A DNA stretch of 64,000 nt from assembly GCA_032768795.1 (NCBI GenBank), contig CP136497.1, positions 560,501 through 624,500 on the forward strand, read 5' to 3'. Under the pieces are notes generated by a model that saw nothing but the letters and a program-made list of their open reading frames with translations, searched no databases and was not told the origin of the DNA. This stretch comes from Tremella fuciformis. Lineage: Eukaryota; Basidiomycota; Tremellomycetes; Tremellales; Tremellaceae. A program made the position numbers and the translations under genes. Numbering within the stretch: position 1 is the first letter of the stretch; each line of letters opens with the position of its first letter. Shown piece by piece: positions 45,775 through 56,609 of this stretch.

Positions 45775-48411
45775 TCACTCATCGTCGAAATCGTCGCCGT
45801 ATGCGCAGTCGACTTCCAGGAGCTCGCCATTCGAGTCGCGGCAGAACACACCGGCGATCATGTCGTCCTCAGAATCCGAGTCGTCGGCGGGGGCTTGAGT
45901 CTGCCGAGCTTGACGATCTGACAAGGGGAATTCGACAAAACCAGCCGGGGGATTGGGCAGCGATACCTCGACTTCTTCGGGAGGACCATCGTCTCGGATC
46001 TGCGGGACTGTGGGTGCCTCCGCGGCTGCTTTGAGGCGTGCTTCTTTGACAAGCTCTTTGAGATTGTTGAGCTCGGTTGGCCCGACCACTGGAATGTCAG
46101 CTTGACGAGTGCAAATTGTGAGACGGACGCTTGAGGAACACTTCCAGCTTGTACTGATAGTCAGATCATGACTTCAATGTGACTTGCGCGACTGACCATG
46201 GCGTCGTTACCGGAGTTGCCGTAGAACCTCGTCCGGTCTGCCAAAAGAATATCTGCGACTTCTTCCATGAACATCTCTGTCCGATCGACTTCGGGCTTCT
46301 GTTTCGGCTCTTGCGGAGATATCTCTTGATCTGATTCCAGGACAGAGAAGAGAACGGCGGTATCCTGGACATGAGCGCAGGCCAAAAGTATACGAAGCCA
46401 CCAACGATGACGTATGTTTGACCGACACCGCCGGGCGAGGCGTACGATGGGAACTCCTCATGGTCAACCTTGAGCTTGAGCTGCCACTCGGAGGTCTTGA
46501 GCCCGAGGGCCTCCAGATCGGTGTGCTCGTTGTCGCTAGAGTGCACGACCACATCTGGGGAGTGAGTCAACAGCGACGTAAATGCCGCACCGACTCACAG
46601 ATTGGACCACCGCCGGCTTTCGTGCTCAGGTCCTCTACGGTCTGCTTGATTGTTGCAGCGATGTTCTTTTCCTCAAGCGGGATCGACTGCCCGAAAGCAA
46701 ATTGGTCGCGAAGATCTCGGCGCCACGCGGTGTTCCGCTTGGTCAATAGATGATCTTGTATTCTGCCTGTGAGCCACCGAACGAAAGCGCAAAATACGCA
46801 CATCCAGTGGCCGTTATCCCTGGCCTGCTCGAAAGCGCCCTTGGCATCTCCCTCATCCCGAATCTCTTGCCACCAGGTCGCTGCGTAGCCGATCTCCAAG
46901 ATAGTGGTATTGTCTTGTTCCCACGTAATGAAGTCGAAAGCCACAAAGAGGCTACGGCCTATTGGCATTGCAGCGTGCAACGGAATAACATCTTGGTCGA
47001 CATCGTCTTCCTCGCTGTCGGAAGTCTCATTGTTCTGCACGAGAACTGTAGCCAATCCCCCCTGGGAAGCTATGATGAGCGCTTGTTGAGCATGGAAGAA
47101 ATGCACGCCGGGACACTCTGCGACTGTCGCCACTTCTGAGGGTTTGCTGTGATTGGCGTCGGACGCGAGTGGGCTCGCCTCGCGGTCCGGACCGTCGTTC
47201 TTGCCTGCATCATCGAATGCACGATCGGACGGCGCGACAGCGTCCGTTTTGGAGGCTGATGCAGTCATAATGCCAGAAGCGGCGGGGTCTTGACCGACTG
47301 GCGACTGTCAGCGAAGGATGATGCCAGAACCGGACTCACTTGTCGCCGCAGCTTCGTTGACCATCTTCTGCAGGTCCACATCAGTGTGGATGGGAAACCC
47401 TCCCCACCCAGTACCCGATGGCCGATCTGATCGGTCCTGGTCCTCATCACTCCTAGCCCTCCTCCTGTCGGAATGCTGTCTCCGCGGTCCGCGCCAGAGC
47501 CCAGGACCTTCGGTATTGTTGTCGATGTCGGCGACCTCCTTGGCCTTCCGCAATCGCTCGGCCTCCGCATCACCTTGTCTTGACAGCTGCTTTTCTTGTA
47601 AAAACTGAAGCTCCCGGCGAGCAATCTGTTTCTGAGATTCGGTCAAGCCGAGTTCGTCATAGCGAGCTTCTCGCTTCTCATGCGCCTGGGACTTCTTCAG
47701 TCCAGACACCGCGGCCTTTAGCGTCTTCGCATCGGAGAAGCAAACTTCTTGCTGAGAGTCAGCCATTGTGCGGAATTTTTCTGATCCAAAAACGCACTAT
47801 GTCGCTCAGGGCAGCTGGGCGCACTAAGTTTAGTGGGAGGGGGATCCAAGAGGAGACGCCCGAGATGTCGAGCTGCTCCAGATTCGGGAGGTCCTTGGGG
47901 GTGAAGACGCAGTCCGGTTTGAGGCTTCCATCGGTTTCGGCTGCCTTGGCGTCGCCCCCGGCCTGCTCATCGCGAAGCCGCTGGATGATCCGCTGGGGAT
48001 CGGCGAGTCCATGGTCGAAGATATACTGCTGGATGCACTGCACCTGTCTCAGGTGAATGTACAGCCTGGTCTTGCCGTCTGCCTCCTTTGCTGATCTCTC
48101 GTCAGCCCCATCCCCTGGAGGAGGCAATTCATACCAGTGTACAGGTTTATGCCGTCTTTCTCAGGGAGACGCAGAGGATGATCTGGCCGCACCAAGCTAT
48201 TTATGATGATCAGAGGTACAAGGGCATTTTTCTGCAAATCATCAGTAAACTAGCAGGGGAATGCGCACACACGCACATGCCAGACATTCAGACCGTCGGG
48301 CCAACGATACGTGATGAGGGCGAAATTGTAATAGGCGTCGGTGACCAGCTCGAGGCCATCCTTGCTACGAAATTCAGGACCTTCTTCTCTGCCGAGCTGA
48401 ATGTCTACCAT
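45775..48411 (-). CDS. Gfd2/YDR514C-like protein with RNase H-type nuclease fold
   Basis: Read as one spliced gene. The N-terminus (ATG 48409-48411) is MVDIQLGREEGPEFRSKDGL with ELVTDAYYNFALITYRWPDG. A middle part has a charged helix (TESQKQIARRELQFLQEKQL). The C-terminal domain is Gfd2/YDR514C-like: FVAFDFITWEQDNTTILEIG (the first acidic pair of a DEDD-type exonuclease fold), HSSDNEHTDLEALGL and TYVI-DTAVLFSVLE after an intron at about 46366-46407. The tail is acidic (DDSDSEDDM). Two blocks that look like separate ORFs, 47759-48127 and 47308-47766, overlap at ATGGCTGA. A 46 bp intron with CTGAC branch and TCTCAG acceptor removes that overlap and keeps frame, which favours one gene. Relatives include the QIP exonuclease of RNA silencing; activity here is not shown. 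Confidence 0.68.
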
Positions 48412-48521
48412 CCTGTCTCGAAAAGTGTAGGAGAAAGAACATTAAAGTCGGCGAAGGGAGGTGGACCTCTAAGATGGAGGTCCGAGCGGTGGCCACGTGG
48501 TCAGACACGTGATTTACGTTA

Positions 48522-49204
48522 TCAGCGTAGCTCTTACGGGGCGAATTTCTGCGGGTGTCCCTGGAACGAAAACGGTAAATGGGGGAATTAAATAAGAAAA
48601 TTCCGGCCATTCTGATTTCATCAGCACAATCCTAATATGCATTGTGTCCTTGCCAAATTGCCTTTCATCAGAGAATAAAGATCTATGCATGAGGCTGATG
48701 CATGGAATGATCTCTGTAGCAGAACCAATCGCCTACATAGCTACTGCCATACCCTGCCCTATCATTGCACCAAAATGGTTACAATAGCGCAAGTCTGACA
48801 AGACTGCAATAGGCTTGCCAGGTGGCAGCTGTGACATAGCCCCTGTGACCAGCTTGGCATGCCTATGATCATCTGATCAGCCTAGCATGCCCAACAAGCA
48901 CTTGCGCATCTCTTGATGAAGTGCTTTAGCTTGCAACTAATCAATGTTCTACAGTACATCCGGCTTTGCCGGATGCTTGACCCGTAAGGGCTGCGATGGC
49001 TGCGCCGCTAGGCGCAAGGGGGGGTCTTGGGGGGGTGTCCCACCCCCCCATGTCTAACGGAACCAAAGAACAAGGAATTGCATTAGGTTTTCCAAATTGC
49101 CTGAGAACCAATAACTTGAATACCTGATTAGAAATTCAGAGCTAAAAAAGAATTGAAATAACGAGCTACGCCCTATCGCGCACTTTCCTGCACGATCTAC
49201 CTAG
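48522..49204 (+). mobile_element. Non-autonomous Helitron, left copy (683 bp)
   Basis: Starts TCAGCGTAGCTCTTACGG after an A and ends ACCTAG before a T, the Helitron pattern 5'-TC...CTAG-3' without target duplication. Near the 3' end, ATCGCGCA and TGCACGAT can form an 8 bp stem (one mismatch) just before CTACCTAG. Inside is the stem CATCCGGC-TTT-GCCGGATG and a G/C-run that can fold back. No ORF of note. Same length and sequence, as far as I could compare, as 55761-56443. Confidence 0.85.
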
Positions 49205-49575
49205 TCCATTATCAGCGTAGCTCTTACGGTGCTGAATTCTGCGGGTGTCCCTGGAACGAAAACGGTAAGTGGGGGGGCCAAATAAAAATTTTCCGGCAGG
49301 CTGGGTATAAGGGTGGAGGGGACTTTGAATTTTCATCCTCATCCCCCTCTCTACTCAAATCTGGCGAAGCCCTGGCAGTTTGACTGTTTATGTGGGGGGA
49401 TCAAATAAAGAAATTCCGGAGCACTTAGAGATTTCAGGCTGCCTGGCTTGCCTTGCACACCTAATCTTCTCACTTCCTATTGCATGCCTAACTTTGGACC
49501 CACTGTAAGTCGCCCATTCTTCTGTCATGCATGCATGGGCTGATGAGTACAGCTGAACTTCTTGCAAGTTGATGC

Positions 49576-52500
49576 ATGATCAAGTGTTGGCTTGTCCATA
49601 ACATCAATGTGAGCTTTGCCTTCAAGCGATGCATGCACATACTGATGCAGAAAGTCCCAGATATTGCAGCAATGCACTGCTCTCGAGGCCAACGCTGTTT
49701 GGGTCAGCACACAACTCTCAATGGTGATCACTTTCGGAAGGCTTCTTCAGGGCGGGGCAGCAGCGACTTCTTCAAAACATGCTCCTTCTGTCGCAAACAA
49801 CCGCCAGTCCCACTTGCAACACCCCGGTCACGGCATGGTCATGCTGAGTGCATCAAATGTGGCTTCACCTTTGCCACTCCTCGATTTCGAGACAATCGAG
49901 GTCGCCCACGCAACACATGCCAATCTTGCTTGGAGCAGCATCACTCCCAATCAGCGCCAGGCACACCCACTCGCACAACCCGGCCATTGCCACCAGTCAC
50001 CCCAGGCTCTCAGCCTACGCCTGGTACACAGAGAGGTCTTCCACGCCCGCGCCATGAGGTCACCTCACCAACACCACGTCGCAACCAGGATCTACATCCT
50101 GTAGAGCTTGGCCGCCCCACACGAACCAGACGTGCACCTCAACTGCCCTACGCCACTCCGCCCAGCCCGCCTCAAGGTGCTGCACACCGAGTCACAGAAC
50201 AGCCACCAGCCCCACCACCACGCCTGGATCGCCATGCTGGACAGTCACGCTGCTTCAAGTGCAAGACCTGGAAAGAACATTCCGAGTTTCTCCAAGCAGG
50301 GACAGCCTCTCGCCGCTTCAAGACTTGCAGCACCTGTCGCGAATCCTCCAGAGCAGCCTATCATCGTCGACAACAGTCAACTCAGTCATCCCTCTCAGTC
50401 GACATGCTGGGCAATGCCTTCCTGCCCATTCCTGCAACACCCAACGATCTTGACGACATCTGCCTCTCTGAAGCTGCCATTGGGTGTATTGGGGACTTCC
50501 ACTCAGCAATGGCAGCTGAGACGATGGAGACTTGCGAGAACTGCAATGAGAAATGGTTTGGACTCAAGGTCCAACAGGGTAAATGTTCACGTTGTCAAAT
50601 TGATGGGGAGAAATGGACATCTGCCAACTGTATGGATCCAGGTCAGTGTCCAGGATTGTATGTGCTTCTCATGACTGACTTCACAGGTCCTTCTCTGCAG
50701 GAACTGTGCCGTGCAGCTGGCAGAGCAGTCCCTGACTTGCCCTCACAGGTGGAAGAGATGCTCCTCTCTCCCTACCATGTGCTGCTTCAAACATGGCGCG
50801 TTGGTGGTGGACAAACCAAATACGGAGGCCACACCTGTCTCTATGCCCATGACAGTGGCAGATTCCTCTCTCGACTTCCCCTCACCGTCACCGACCTTGA
50901 TGTTCTCATCATCAAGCCGACAAATGCCCAAGCCCCCGCCAACGCTGCCAATCCCTCAGAGGATTTTGCACGCCGACCAGAGTTCCAAGTCCAGCGGTCA
51001 CGCATTCTCGCAAACCTGCAAGCACTACAACACTTCCATCCAGCCTTTCAGAATGTCGAGATCAACTGGGAAGCAATCAATTCCCTTCCTGAAAACGGTT
51101 CTGTCTTCCATCAGCTGCGGTCTGTCAACTTGGAGGAGGTGCAGTACAGCGCACCTGAGCCTGACACTGGGCCAGTTGAGCAGGAGTCAGCAGAGGAGAC
51201 AAGCTTGCCAGAGCTGGCTATACCAAACCTTGGAGAAGGCAACAATATTGTGGAGGAGATCCGGGAAGCACTGGAACAGGTGGTGGATGGAGGACCACCA
51301 GCACCCCTGCTCCTCACTGGACCTGTGCTGCATTCCACTCCAATCAATGAGCACGACATCAGCAACCCATTCCTCACCAAGGCCTTCCCCTTCCTCTTCC
51401 CCACCGGCCAGGGGGATCTGCATCAACAACGGCCTACCACAATACGTGATTCAGACTACTTCCGTCACCTGCTCTACTATCAGGATGGAAGGTTTGCAAA
51501 ACACCCTCGATTCCGGTGAGTGCATCTCTCAGCATTAAGCCAAGCTGACAGTCAGCTATTATGCCTTCAACTGCATCATGAGGTGGCGAGCAAAACGGCT
51601 CTCCTGCTTCTATGTCAGCCGGAATGAAGAGGACCGAGCCCTCTCTGCTGCAGACATTGCTGCCATGGTGTCCGACCCAGCCAAGCAGCTGGCATCTCGA
51701 GTGCGACGATCAGCAGCCACCTTAACCGGAACACCACCCTACTGGGCACAGCAGAGTCGCAATCTTGCTGCAATGATCCGTCAACTGGGCACTCCACATG
51801 CTTTCATCACATTCTCAGCTGCGGATCTTCAGTGGCCAGATCTCCACGTCCACATGCCGGACCAAGCGCTACCAACTATGAGCGAACCTGATCGACAACG
51901 CATCAATGCCAAGAACGTCAATGAGAACCCAGCAATTGCAGCTTGCTGGTTCTATCGAAGATTTGAGCTGTTCTTGGCCAAGGTCCTCAAACCCCTGCTT
52001 GGAATAGAGGACTGGTGGTATCGCTTTGAATGGCAAAATCGAGGCTCCAGCCATGTCCATGGACTGGTTTGGCTCAAGGGGGCGCCATCCCCAGACACCC
52101 TTGATATCAACAATCCGGACAGTGTCCAGGAATTCCTTGACTTCTGGTCCACCAGAGTGTCAACCATCAATCCTGGAGAGGACATTCCGCCTCATCCAAA
52201 GCACCCCTCTGCCCACAGTAGCGACGAAATCATCTTTCGCTTCAAAGATCTGGCACAGATGCTCAACCGTGTCCAGAGGCACACGAGGTGCACTGCCTAT
52301 TGTCTTCGCCGCCCAAAAGGATCTCCTCCCAACAGTCCGCTTGTCTGTCGCTTCAAGTTCCCCAAGGAGCTGGAGACAGAACTCCGACTGGTTGTCAATC
52401 CCAACAGAAACAAGCAACTCATCACACCACGCAACGACACCCACCTCAACAGTTACAATGCAGTCACTGCACTGGGATGGCGAGCCAACTCCGACATCAG

Positions 52501-54997
52501 TCCATGCACAGATCCCCGTGCAGTTGCCTCCTACATCTCCAAGTATGCTTCAAAATGCGAAAAACCATCCAACAACTTTGGCGAGATAATGCAGGCTATC
52601 TCAACCCGCCTGGAGCAAGAAACATCTTCACGAATTGTCTTCCAGAAGATGCTCAGCCGCATTGTCACCGAGAGGGATTACAGTGCTCAGGAAGTCTGTC
52701 ATCAGCTCTTTGGTCGACATATGATGTCTGCATCACGAGAGTTTGGCACACTCTGCATACTGGAAAAGAGACAGAGACGCCTGAGGCAGAGGCAGGAAGA
52801 TGAGGGACTGGACCAAGGTGTGGAGGAGCAAGACTGGCACGATGCCTACTTGGCACGCCAGCCAGAGCATGAGGGCATCAGCCTGTACGAATGGTTTCAA
52901 TTCTACCGGAAACAAGGTCGCAACGCCACTCGAAGGAAGCACCCAAAGATCATCATTCTCTGGCCGCTGTATTATCCATCAGACCCTCAGTCTGAGGATC
53001 ACCAAAACTGGTGCCGGGCAAAGTTACTACTCCACCATCCTCATCGACACCCTTCAGAGCTCAAGCTTGATGACGAATCCTGGACAGAAGCTTTTTCTCG
53101 CTGTACTGAGGACCACCCAGAGGGGCACCAAGACACATTGCCCAAGCGACCCATCCGTCAACAACAGGGTGACAATGAAAACGACAGTGACTCAGAGTTT
53201 TCTGAGGGTGAAGAAGTCAATGACCACGAGCTTGATGACTGGCAAGTTCTGGCTGGAATGGGCCCTCAGTTTGATGAAGATGGGTGGAATGGGCCACTGC
53301 TTGGAGCACGTGATATTGATACTTCCCACGATTGGGAAGCAGTGGGGAGGGAGTGGGGATCAGATGGTATAGGAGAGAGGGCAAGCTACTTAGAAACCGA
53401 ACGCAAGAAGGTGAGCAGTGGCCTACAATCCACTGCATACTGTGAGCTGACCAAGCAGTCTCAGCCTTCTGTAGCTCGCAACACTGTCGATCCCCAACTA
53501 CTCAACACCACACAGCGCCTCATCTTTGACAAGGTCTTGCGCCATGCCAACCGTCTGCTCTCTGGAGAGTCAGTCCCTCAAATACTCCTCAACATCGATG
53601 GGACAGCAGGAACAGGCAAATCCTTCCTCATTGACGCCATATCCCAAGCTCTTCAAGGGCTCCAATCTGGGCAGCACAACAATCTCGACTTCAGCACAAA
53701 TCCCATTGTCCGCCGGCTTGCCCCCACGGGTGTGGCGGCATTCAACATTGCTGGTTCAACATACCATGCTGCCCTTGGTCTTGGAGGCTCAATAGAGGAA
53801 AGTCATGACAAGCTTGGAGAGGGAAAGCTTGCCAGCCTCCAGGAAGAGTGGCATGGGACACGATACCTCATCATTGATGAGAAAAGCATGGTTGGAAGGG
53901 CGGCCTTGGGGAGAATCAACCTTGCTCTTGGTCAAATCTTTCCGTCGACAGCGTACTTGCCCTTTGCCGGTCTGTCTGTCCTGCTCATTGGCGACTTTGG
54001 TCAACTGCCCCCTGTGGGAGACACTCCACTGTACAACACTGCACGCTCGACAAAAACCTCCTATCTAGGCAGGCTCAGCAACATTGGCCGAGATATCTAC
54101 CTTGCTTTCACTGAGAGCGTTCAGCTTGATGCTGTTATGAGGCAGGAAGGCTCCGACCCTACCACCACTGCCTTCAAAGCAACCCTTGCTCGCCTGCACA
54201 CCGGGACACCTCAACAGGAGGACTACACCCTTCTGTCCTCTCGCTTCTGGGGGAACCTTTCCCCGGCATCTCAGCAGGCCTTTCAAGATGCTGTATGTCT
54301 TTGTGCAACAAAGCAGAGTGTCTCCGAGATCAACCTACACACTTTGGCTCGCTCTGGACAGCCTGTACTGCGCTCTCTGGCTCAGCACACAGGGGTAGGA
54401 GCAGCCCAGGCTTCAGAGGAACAGGCACAGGGGCTTGCTCCTGCTGTCTTCCTCATGATTGGTGCTCAAGTCATGCTTTCTCGCAACCTCTGGATCGAGC
54501 AGGGATTGGTCAATGGCACCAGGGGCACAGTATATCAGATTGGGCTCTCACCATCTGAGCCTCCTCATCAATCTGTTCCTTCTGTGGTCATGGTCGCCTT
54601 CCCATCCTACACTGGACCAACACCCTGGCACACCACAGACAACATACCACTGGTTCCCATTGTGCCCCATACAGCCAGATGGGAGACAACAAACGGGCAG
54701 CGGTGCTCTCGACGCCAGCTGCCACTGCAGCTTGCATTTGCTATCACCATACACAAATCACAGGGTATGACGCTGGACAAGGCAGTGATTGATCTTGGTT
54801 CAGCCGACTTCTCAACGGGATTGACATTTGTGGCAATCTCAAGAGCAAGATCTCTGGAGGGCCTTGCTTTCAAGCCAGGCTTTGATTGGGCAAGATTGAA
54901 CAGCTTGAACACAGAGAGTAGAAGGGGGGGAGTATCAGGACGTGTATTGGCAGCAAGGGATGCGTCTAGACGTCAGATGCTTCAGATGACAGAATAA
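49576..54997 (+). CDS. Helitron Rep-helicase (HUH endonuclease plus Pif1-like helicase)
   Basis: About 1,770 residues in two main exons joined by the intron at about 51518-51556 (HPRFR to [14 protein letters not shown]); two further in-frame introns are likely (about 50643-50688 and 53411-53458). The N-terminus has several CxxC pairs (CSFCRK, CIKCGF, CQSCLE, CFKCKTW, CSTCRE, CENCNE), probably zinc fingers. The Rep part carries the HUH motif in [10 protein letters not shown] (near 52055) and the paired tyrosines in [12 protein letters not shown] (near 52535). The Pif1-type helicase has Walker A GTAGTGKS (near 53600), Walker B LIIDEKSM (near 53875) and the late motif [16 protein letters not shown] (near 54740). 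The start at 49576 is only the first ATG; the protein may begin later. No stop breaks the domains, so it may be active. Confidence 0.9.
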
Positions 54998-55128
54998 ATG
55001 TATAGAGAAAAAGATGAATGACAATGCATAGGTAGACTGAATAAAAGTTGATCAAGCATGACTCTGAGTGTTTGATGCATCAGCTGAATCTCAAGTTCAT
55101 GGGGTGTATGCATGTCATTGTGCTCTCT

Positions 55129-55664
55129 CTAGCTACTAACACTACCTCTATCTGCCTCCATCTCCTGTCTGTAATCATCCCACACAGGATCATCAGCAGC
55201 AGGAGTTGGGGGATCTGACCAGGTAGGAGGCTCAGGGGTGGGGGGAGGAGTGAAGAGAGGAGTTCCAGGTGGGCTTTCTCCTCCTCTGAGTGTTCTCATC
55301 TTCCTCAGCCAATCCAGCATCCTACTTTTCCACAAGGGCAATCTGAAGGTCTGGGGATTGGTGACTGGACCATTGAAGCTACAAGTCAGCTTTGTGTCAT
55401 GCCAAGAGAGAGCCTGACTCACAAGGACTTCACAACAGGTCTTTTGGGCACCCATGGCTTCTTCTCTCCATTGACTTTGCCTGACCCAGGAGGCAGGTAG
55501 GATTGTTGCTGGGGTGGGTGATAGGGAGAGTGTCTGACTGGCTGTGGGCGGCTTTGTTGAGAGCAGGAATGCTTGTGCTCATCATGAGGGTTGGGATGTC
55601 GCTTTTTTTGCTCTCTCTGGTGCTGCCTGAGTGCTTTTTTGAACAAAGCTGACTGGAAAGCCAT
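55129..55664 (-). CDS. Small spliced gene on the opposite strand of the Helitron
   Basis: Two exons: ATG at 55662-55664, MAFQSALFKKALRQHQREQK, a His/Gln/Pro-rich stretch, then VPKRPVVKS. An intron of about 50 bp with a GCTGAC branch and TTGTAG acceptor follows. The second exon has FFNGPVTNPQTFRLPLWKSR and MLDWLRKMRTLRGGESPPG, with a Pro/Thr/acidic tail (FTPPPTPEPPTWSDPP). About 160 residues, no known domain. It lies between the helicase stop and the 3' hairpin, convergent with the helicase gene. Coding is supported by the in-frame splice and the amphipathic second exon; function unknown. Confidence 0.55.
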
Positions 55665-55727
55665 TCTGATGTAGATGTACAGATGAGAGATGAAAAGTCC
55701 AAAATTTTCCGGAGTCAGAGCTACGCC

Positions 55728-55760
55728 CCATCGGCGACGCGCCACCGCCGATTTACCTAG
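55728..55760 (+). repeat. Helitron 3' hairpin and CTAG end
   Basis: Perfect 7 bp stem ATCGGCG / CGCCGAT around a 9 base loop, followed by TTAC and CTAG. This is the usual termination signal of rolling-circle Helitrons. Confidence 0.85.
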
Positions 55761-56443
55761 TCAGCGTAGCTCTTACGGGGCGAATTTCTGCGGGTGTCCC
55801 TGGAACGAAAACGGTAAATGGGGGAATTAAATAAGAAAATTCCGGCCATTCTGATTTCATCAGCACAATCCTAATATGCATTGTGTCCTTGCCAAATTGC
55901 CTTTCATCAGAGAATAAAGATCTATGCATGAGGCTGATGCATGGAATGATCTCTGTAGCAGAACCAATCGCCTACATAGCTACTGCCATACCCTGCCCTA
56001 TCATTGCACCAAAATGGTTACAATAGCGCAAGTCTGACAAGACTGCAATAGGCTTGCCAGGTGGCAGCTGTGACATAGCCCCTGTGACCAGCTTGGCATG
56101 CCTATGATCATCTGATCAGCCTAGCATGCCCAACAAGCACTTGCGCATCTCTTGATGAAGTGCTTTAGCTTGCAACTAATCAATGTTCTACAGTACATCC
56201 GGCTTTGCCGGATGCTTGACCCGTAAGGGCTGCGATGGCTGCGCCGCTAGGCGCAAGGGGGGGTCTTGGGGGGGTGTCCCACCCCCCCATGTCTAACGGA
56301 ACCAAAGAACAAGGAATTGCATTAGGTTTTCCAAATTGCCTGAGAACCAATAACTTGAATACCTGATTAGAAATTCAGAGCTAAAAAAGAATTGAAATAA
56401 CGAGCTACGCCCTATCGCGCACTTTCCTGCACGATCTACCTAG
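55761..56443 (+). mobile_element. Non-autonomous Helitron, right copy (683 bp)
   Basis: Begins at the base after the CTAG of the autonomous element and ends CTAG at 56440-56443 before TCTCATGG. Same content as 48522-49204: hairpins, G-run and 3' stem. It makes up most of the DNA upstream of the transporter gene. Confidence 0.85.
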
Positions 56444-56609
56444 TCTCATGGACCGTTTCCCTTGGCCAACTACTCGAGTTGCTCTTCTATTCAACACATC
56501 TTTCTGCTTCGGATTCTGGACCGACTACGCCGAGACGCTTCAACGAGACTATTATAGAAGGGTACACCGCTTGTATTCCGGCGAAGAGCTGTGCGGAGGG
56601 ACGAGCAAG

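Larger units (their letters stand above)
49212..55760 (+). mobile_element. Autonomous Helitron (6.5 kb)
   Basis: 5' end TCAGCGTAGCTCTTACGG is shared with the two 683 bp copies for roughly the first 90 bases; the interior is its own. The 3' end is a textbook hairpin: ATCGGCG-acgcgccac-CGCCGAT (55728-55750), then TTACCTAG ending at 55760. It encodes the Rep-helicase on the plus strand and a small gene on the minus strand. It lies 7 bp (TCCATTA) after the left short copy, and the right short copy begins at the next base. Confidence 0.9.

Noticed and set aside
47308..48127. Two separate genes overlapping by 8 bases (ATGGCTGA)
   Set aside because: A 46 bp intron with the usual branch and acceptor spans the overlap and keeps the frame, so one gene is simpler.
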